Assembly (NCBI GenBank): GCA_045542075.1
Contig: JAZQKI010000033.1
Coordinates: 1 to 33,108, forward strand
DNA from: SVTX01 sp045542075
Lineage (GTDB): Bacteria > Bacillota > Clostridia > Oscillospirales > CAG-272
DNA: 33,108 bases
Direction: 5' to 3'
Shown: positions 30,975 through 33,108 of the stretch, in pieces
Layout: every line of letters starts with the position of its first letter
How positions within the stretch are numbered: the first letter of the stretch is position 1
The notes under the pieces: generated by a model
What the model was told of the DNA's origin: nothing
What the model saw: only the letters and a program-made list of their open reading frames with translations
The model's database searches: none
Position numbers and translations under genes: made by a program

Positions 30975-31781
30975 ATGAAAAATATAGCTAAAAAGCCGTT
31001 TATTATATCCGTGGCAATATTCGTGCTCGCGATTGCGTTTGCGCTGACACTCGGTCTTGTGCTTCGCGGATGTGACTCTGATAAATTCAAAACCTACACA
31101 ACGGATAACTTTACTTATATGAGCGACATATCTTCGGTAAAAAAGATACTTAACACAAAGGACAAAAAATATCTTATAATAATAAATAAGGAAACTCCCA
31201 TAGGAGACGACTATGAGCCCGAGGACCTTGTAAACGTGGACAAAGCCTACACATGGTACGAAAAATCTGTTCAGCTTGACAATGCCACCGCGCAGGCGGC
31301 GATAGCTATGATAGAGGAAATGAATGCCGCGGGAATTGACGACATTTATATAACCAGCGGATACAGAAGCTACGATTATCAGAAAACGCTTTTTGATAAC
31401 TATATGTACGAGGAATACCTCAAGGATAAGACTCTCACAAAGGCACAGCGCGAGGAGCTCGTCCGTCAGTATTCTGCGTATCCGGGAGAGAGCGAGCATC
31501 ATTCGGGGCTTTGTGTGGACTTTATCACATCCGCTATGAAGAGCGATCTTGTAAATTATACAAGTGAGAACACAAAGGGAGGAATCGGATTTGCCGAGAC
31601 GCAGGCATTTGAGTGGCTGAGTGAGAACGCTTATAAATTCGGATTTATTCTCCGCTACCCCGATGGAAAGACGGATGAGACGGGATATTCGTACGAGTCA
31701 TGGCATTACAGATTTGTAGGAGTTGACGCGGCGACAAAAATACACAATGCAAATACCACCCTTGAGGAATGGGTCGACTAA
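30975..31781 (+). CDS. M15 family D-alanyl-D-alanine carboxypeptidase (VanY-like)
   Basis: Zinc peptidase that trims the terminal D-Ala of peptidoglycan stem peptides outside the membrane. The 268-residue product has an N-terminal basic patch and hydrophobic segment (about residues 7-31) ending at LRGC, which could be a membrane anchor or a poor lipobox. The M15B domain shows DIYITSGYRSYDYQ, the zinc motif in SEHHSGLCVDF (His and Asp ligands), FEWLSENAYKFGFILRYP, and the SWHYRFVG histidine ligand. AAGGGAAG precedes the ATG at 30975, 14 bases after mnmM, so the two are co-transcribed. This alone is not evidence of vancomycin resistance: such enzymes are common in Clostridia and no van regulators or ligases are present. 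Confidence 0.93.
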   Translation: MKNIAKKPFIISVAIFVLAIAFALTLGLVLRGCDSDKFKTYTTDNFTYMSDISSVKKILNTKDKKYLIIINKETPIGDDYEPEDLVNVDKAYTWYEKSVQLDNATAQAAIAMIEEMNAAGIDDIYITSGYRSYDYQKTLFDNYMYEEYLKDKTLTKAQREELVRQYSAYPGESEHHSGLCVDFITSAMKSDLVNYTSENTKGGIGFAETQAFEWLSENAYKFGFILRYPDGKTDETGYSYESWHYRFVGVDAATKIHNANTTLEEWVD

Positions 31782-31782
31782 T

Positions 31783-31817
31783 AAAAATACGCATCGGTTA
31801 AACCGATGCGTATTTTT
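31783..31817. terminator. Bidirectional terminator between the carboxypeptidase gene and aspS
   Basis: AAAAATACGCATCGGT (31783-31798) pairs perfectly with ACCGATGCGTATTTTT (31802-31817) around a three-base loop. The A and T flanks allow it to end both convergent transcripts. Confidence 0.92.
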
Positions 31818-31824
31818 ATATAAA

Positions 31825-33108
31825 TTATTCCTTTTCAATAACAGCGATGCTGAGGTCCTCGAGCGCCTTGGGATCCGCGGGAGCGGGACAACCCGACATA
31901 AGCTCGCTTGCATTCTGTACCTTGGGGAAGGCGAGAACGTCACGGAGACTGTCCGCGCCACTCATTACCATCGCAAGTCTGTCAAGGCCCATACCCGAGC
32001 CGCCGTGAGGAGGAGCTCCGTACTTATATGCTTCAACAAGGAAGCCAAACTTCGCCTCTATTTCCTCGGGAGTAAGACCGAGAGCCTTGAACATCTTTTC
32101 CTGAAGCTGCCAGTCTGTGATACGGATGGAGCCCGAAAGAAGCTCTGTTCCGTTGAGTACCATATCGTAGCACTTTGCTCTTACAGCACCGGGGTCGGAC
32201 TCAAGGAGGGGGAGACACTCCTCAAGAGGCATGGTAAAGGGGTGGTGCATAGCGTCCCAGTGCTGTGTTTCCTCGTTCCACTCAAAGAAGGGGAATTCGG
32301 TGATCCAGAGGAAGTTGAACTTGCCCTCGGGGATCATATTAAGCTTGCGGGCTACTATCTGACGGAGCGCGCCCAATGTGGGAAGAACTACCTTGTCCTT
32401 ATCCGCGCAGATGAGCATAACGTCACCCTGCTCAAGACCTACCGCATTATATATAGCCTCAAGCTCCTCGGGAGTCATGAATTTCGCAAAGCTGCAGCTG
32501 GGTGCCTCGTCAACCCAACGGACGTAAGCCAAGCCCTTAGCTCCAATACCCTTTGCATGCTCGGTGAGCTTGTCTATTTCTTTTCTTGTAAGCGTATTTG
32601 CACCGCCCTTGACTACTATACATCTTACGCTTCCGCCGCACTCAAGAGCAGACTTGAACACAACAAATTCGGAGTTCTTTACGCACTCGGATATGTTCTG
32701 GATCTCAAGACCGTATCTTGTATCGGGCTTGTCCGAGCCGTACTTTTCCATAGCCTCGTGGAAGGTAAGACGCTTCATGGGTGTTTCAATATCGATGTTC
32801 ATAACTTCCTTGAACACGCGCTTGATAAAGCCCTCGTTCATAGCCATGATGTCTTCCATTGTCGCAAAGGACATCTCAAGGTCTATCTGTGTAAACTCGG
32901 GCTGACGGTCAGCTCGGAGGTCCTCGTCGCGGAAGCAACGCGCAAGCTGGATGTAGCGGTCAAAGCCCGAAAGCATCAGAAGCTGCTTGTAGATCTGGGG
33001 AGACTGGGGGAGAGCGTAGAAGCTTCCTTTGTGGATACGGGAGGGGACGATATAGTCGCGTGCGCCCTCGGGTGTGGGCTTGATCATCATAGGAGTCTCG
33101 ATCTCGTA
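31825..33108 (-). CDS. aspS: Aspartyl-tRNA synthetase (partial, 5' end outside window)
   Basis: The last 427 codons of class II AspRS; the N-terminal anticodon-binding domain lies beyond the right edge. The window begins in the class II core at YEIETPMMIKPTPEGARDY. Motif 2 is ARCFRDEDLRADRQPEFTQ, the bacterial-type hallmark KYGSDKPDTRYG follows, then the inserted GAD domain (about 140-270 of the visible part), HPFTMP, YDMVLNGTELLSGSIRI, and motif 3 GGSGMGLDRLAMVM near the end. It is the bacterial (GAD-containing) form. Whether it is discriminating or also serves tRNA-Asn cannot be told, since no gatCAB or asnS is visible. Confidence 0.97.
   Translation of the reverse strand, partial: YEIETPMMIKPTPEGARDYIVPSRIHKGSFYALPQSPQIYKQLLMLSGFDRYIQLARCFRDEDLRADRQPEFTQIDLEMSFATMEDIMAMNEGFIKRVFKEVMNIDIETPMKRLTFHEAMEKYGSDKPDTRYGLEIQNISECVKNSEFVVFKSALECGGSVRCIVVKGGANTLTRKEIDKLTEHAKGIGAKGLAYVRWVDEAPSCSFAKFMTPEELEAIYNAVGLEQGDVMLICADKDKVVLPTLGALRQIVARKLNMIPEGKFNFLWITEFPFFEWNEETQHWDAMHHPFTMPLEECLPLLESDPGAVRAKCYDMVLNGTELLSGSIRITDWQLQEKMFKALGLTPEEIEAKFGFLVEAYKYGAPPHGGSGMGLDRLAMVMSGADSLRDVLAFPKVQNASELMSGCPAPADPKALEDLSIAVIEKE

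Noticed and set aside
30975..31781. Vancomycin resistance determinant (VanY)
   Set aside because: No vanA/B/D-type ligase, vanH, vanX or VanRS neighbours; M15 carboxypeptidases are ordinary cell-wall enzymes in Clostridia.

Overview
The window looks like a chromosomal segment from a gut-type member of the Clostridia (Bacillota). Several things point this way: low to moderate GC, strong AGGAGG-type ribosome sites, sigma-A promoters close to consensus, a tyrosine T-box leader, Firmicutes-type parS palindromes, ZapA next to a U32 peptidase, a DUF1846 protein, and a split purine end-pathway (PurO-type IMP cyclohydrolase plus stand-alone AICAR transformylase). This assignment is inferred from gene content, not from a database search. 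Most of the window is dense housekeeping sequence; no phage, CRISPR array or intact insertion sequence was seen.

Layout. 1-640: start of an ABC transporter ATPase gene on the minus strand, running off the left edge. 848-2225: S-adenosylhomocysteine hydrolase with its own promoter. 2433-5051: mnmG-rsmG. 5068-5366: terminator and four parS sites. 5430-11193: a probable single operon of parA, parB, serS, a two-helix membrane protein, purO and AICAR transformylase, ending in a 21-bp terminator. 11272-12818: DUF1846 protein. 12820-13423: a structured repeat locus, a partial copy of a tRNA 3' end, and tRNA-Arg(ACG). 13549-15714: a class I lysyl-tRNA synthetase with an added C-terminal tRNA-binding domain. 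15749-18342 (minus): zapA and a U32 peptidase, divergent from proB and a 1026-residue Sel1-repeat protein (18412-22436). 22446-24019: T-box-controlled tyrS. 24097-24213: a cluster of TTTTCCACA motifs. 24244-25328 (minus): holA, divergent from a MATE transporter (25343-26783). 26793-27083: second structured repeat locus. 27142-29236 (minus): ogg, an unknown gene and a HAD phosphatase as an operon. 29258-30038: DUF6062-like protein. 30046-30375: third structured repeat locus. 30400-31781: mnmM-like methyltransferase and a DD-carboxypeptidase. 31825-33108 (minus): aspS, running off the right edge.

How the parts fit. The left half serves chromosome segregation (ParA, ParB, parS), translation (MnmG, RsmG, SerRS, LysRS, TyrRS, AspRS, tRNA-Arg, MnmM) and purine completion. 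MnmG and the MnmM-like enzyme act in the same wobble-uridine pathway although they lie 28 kb apart; mnmE is not in the window.

The most unusual signal is not a gene. Three intergenic loci each carry two facing (plus then minus) copies of a structured element: a terminal ACTTT...AAAGT hairpin, a CAAAA-like spacer, then either a cloverleaf-like long body or a short GGGAGG hairpin. Stem sequences differ between copies while pairing is kept, including matched two-sided substitutions. I cannot name a described family for it. The Sel1 protein with a possible TIR-like N-terminal domain and the LysRS fusion are the most notable proteins.
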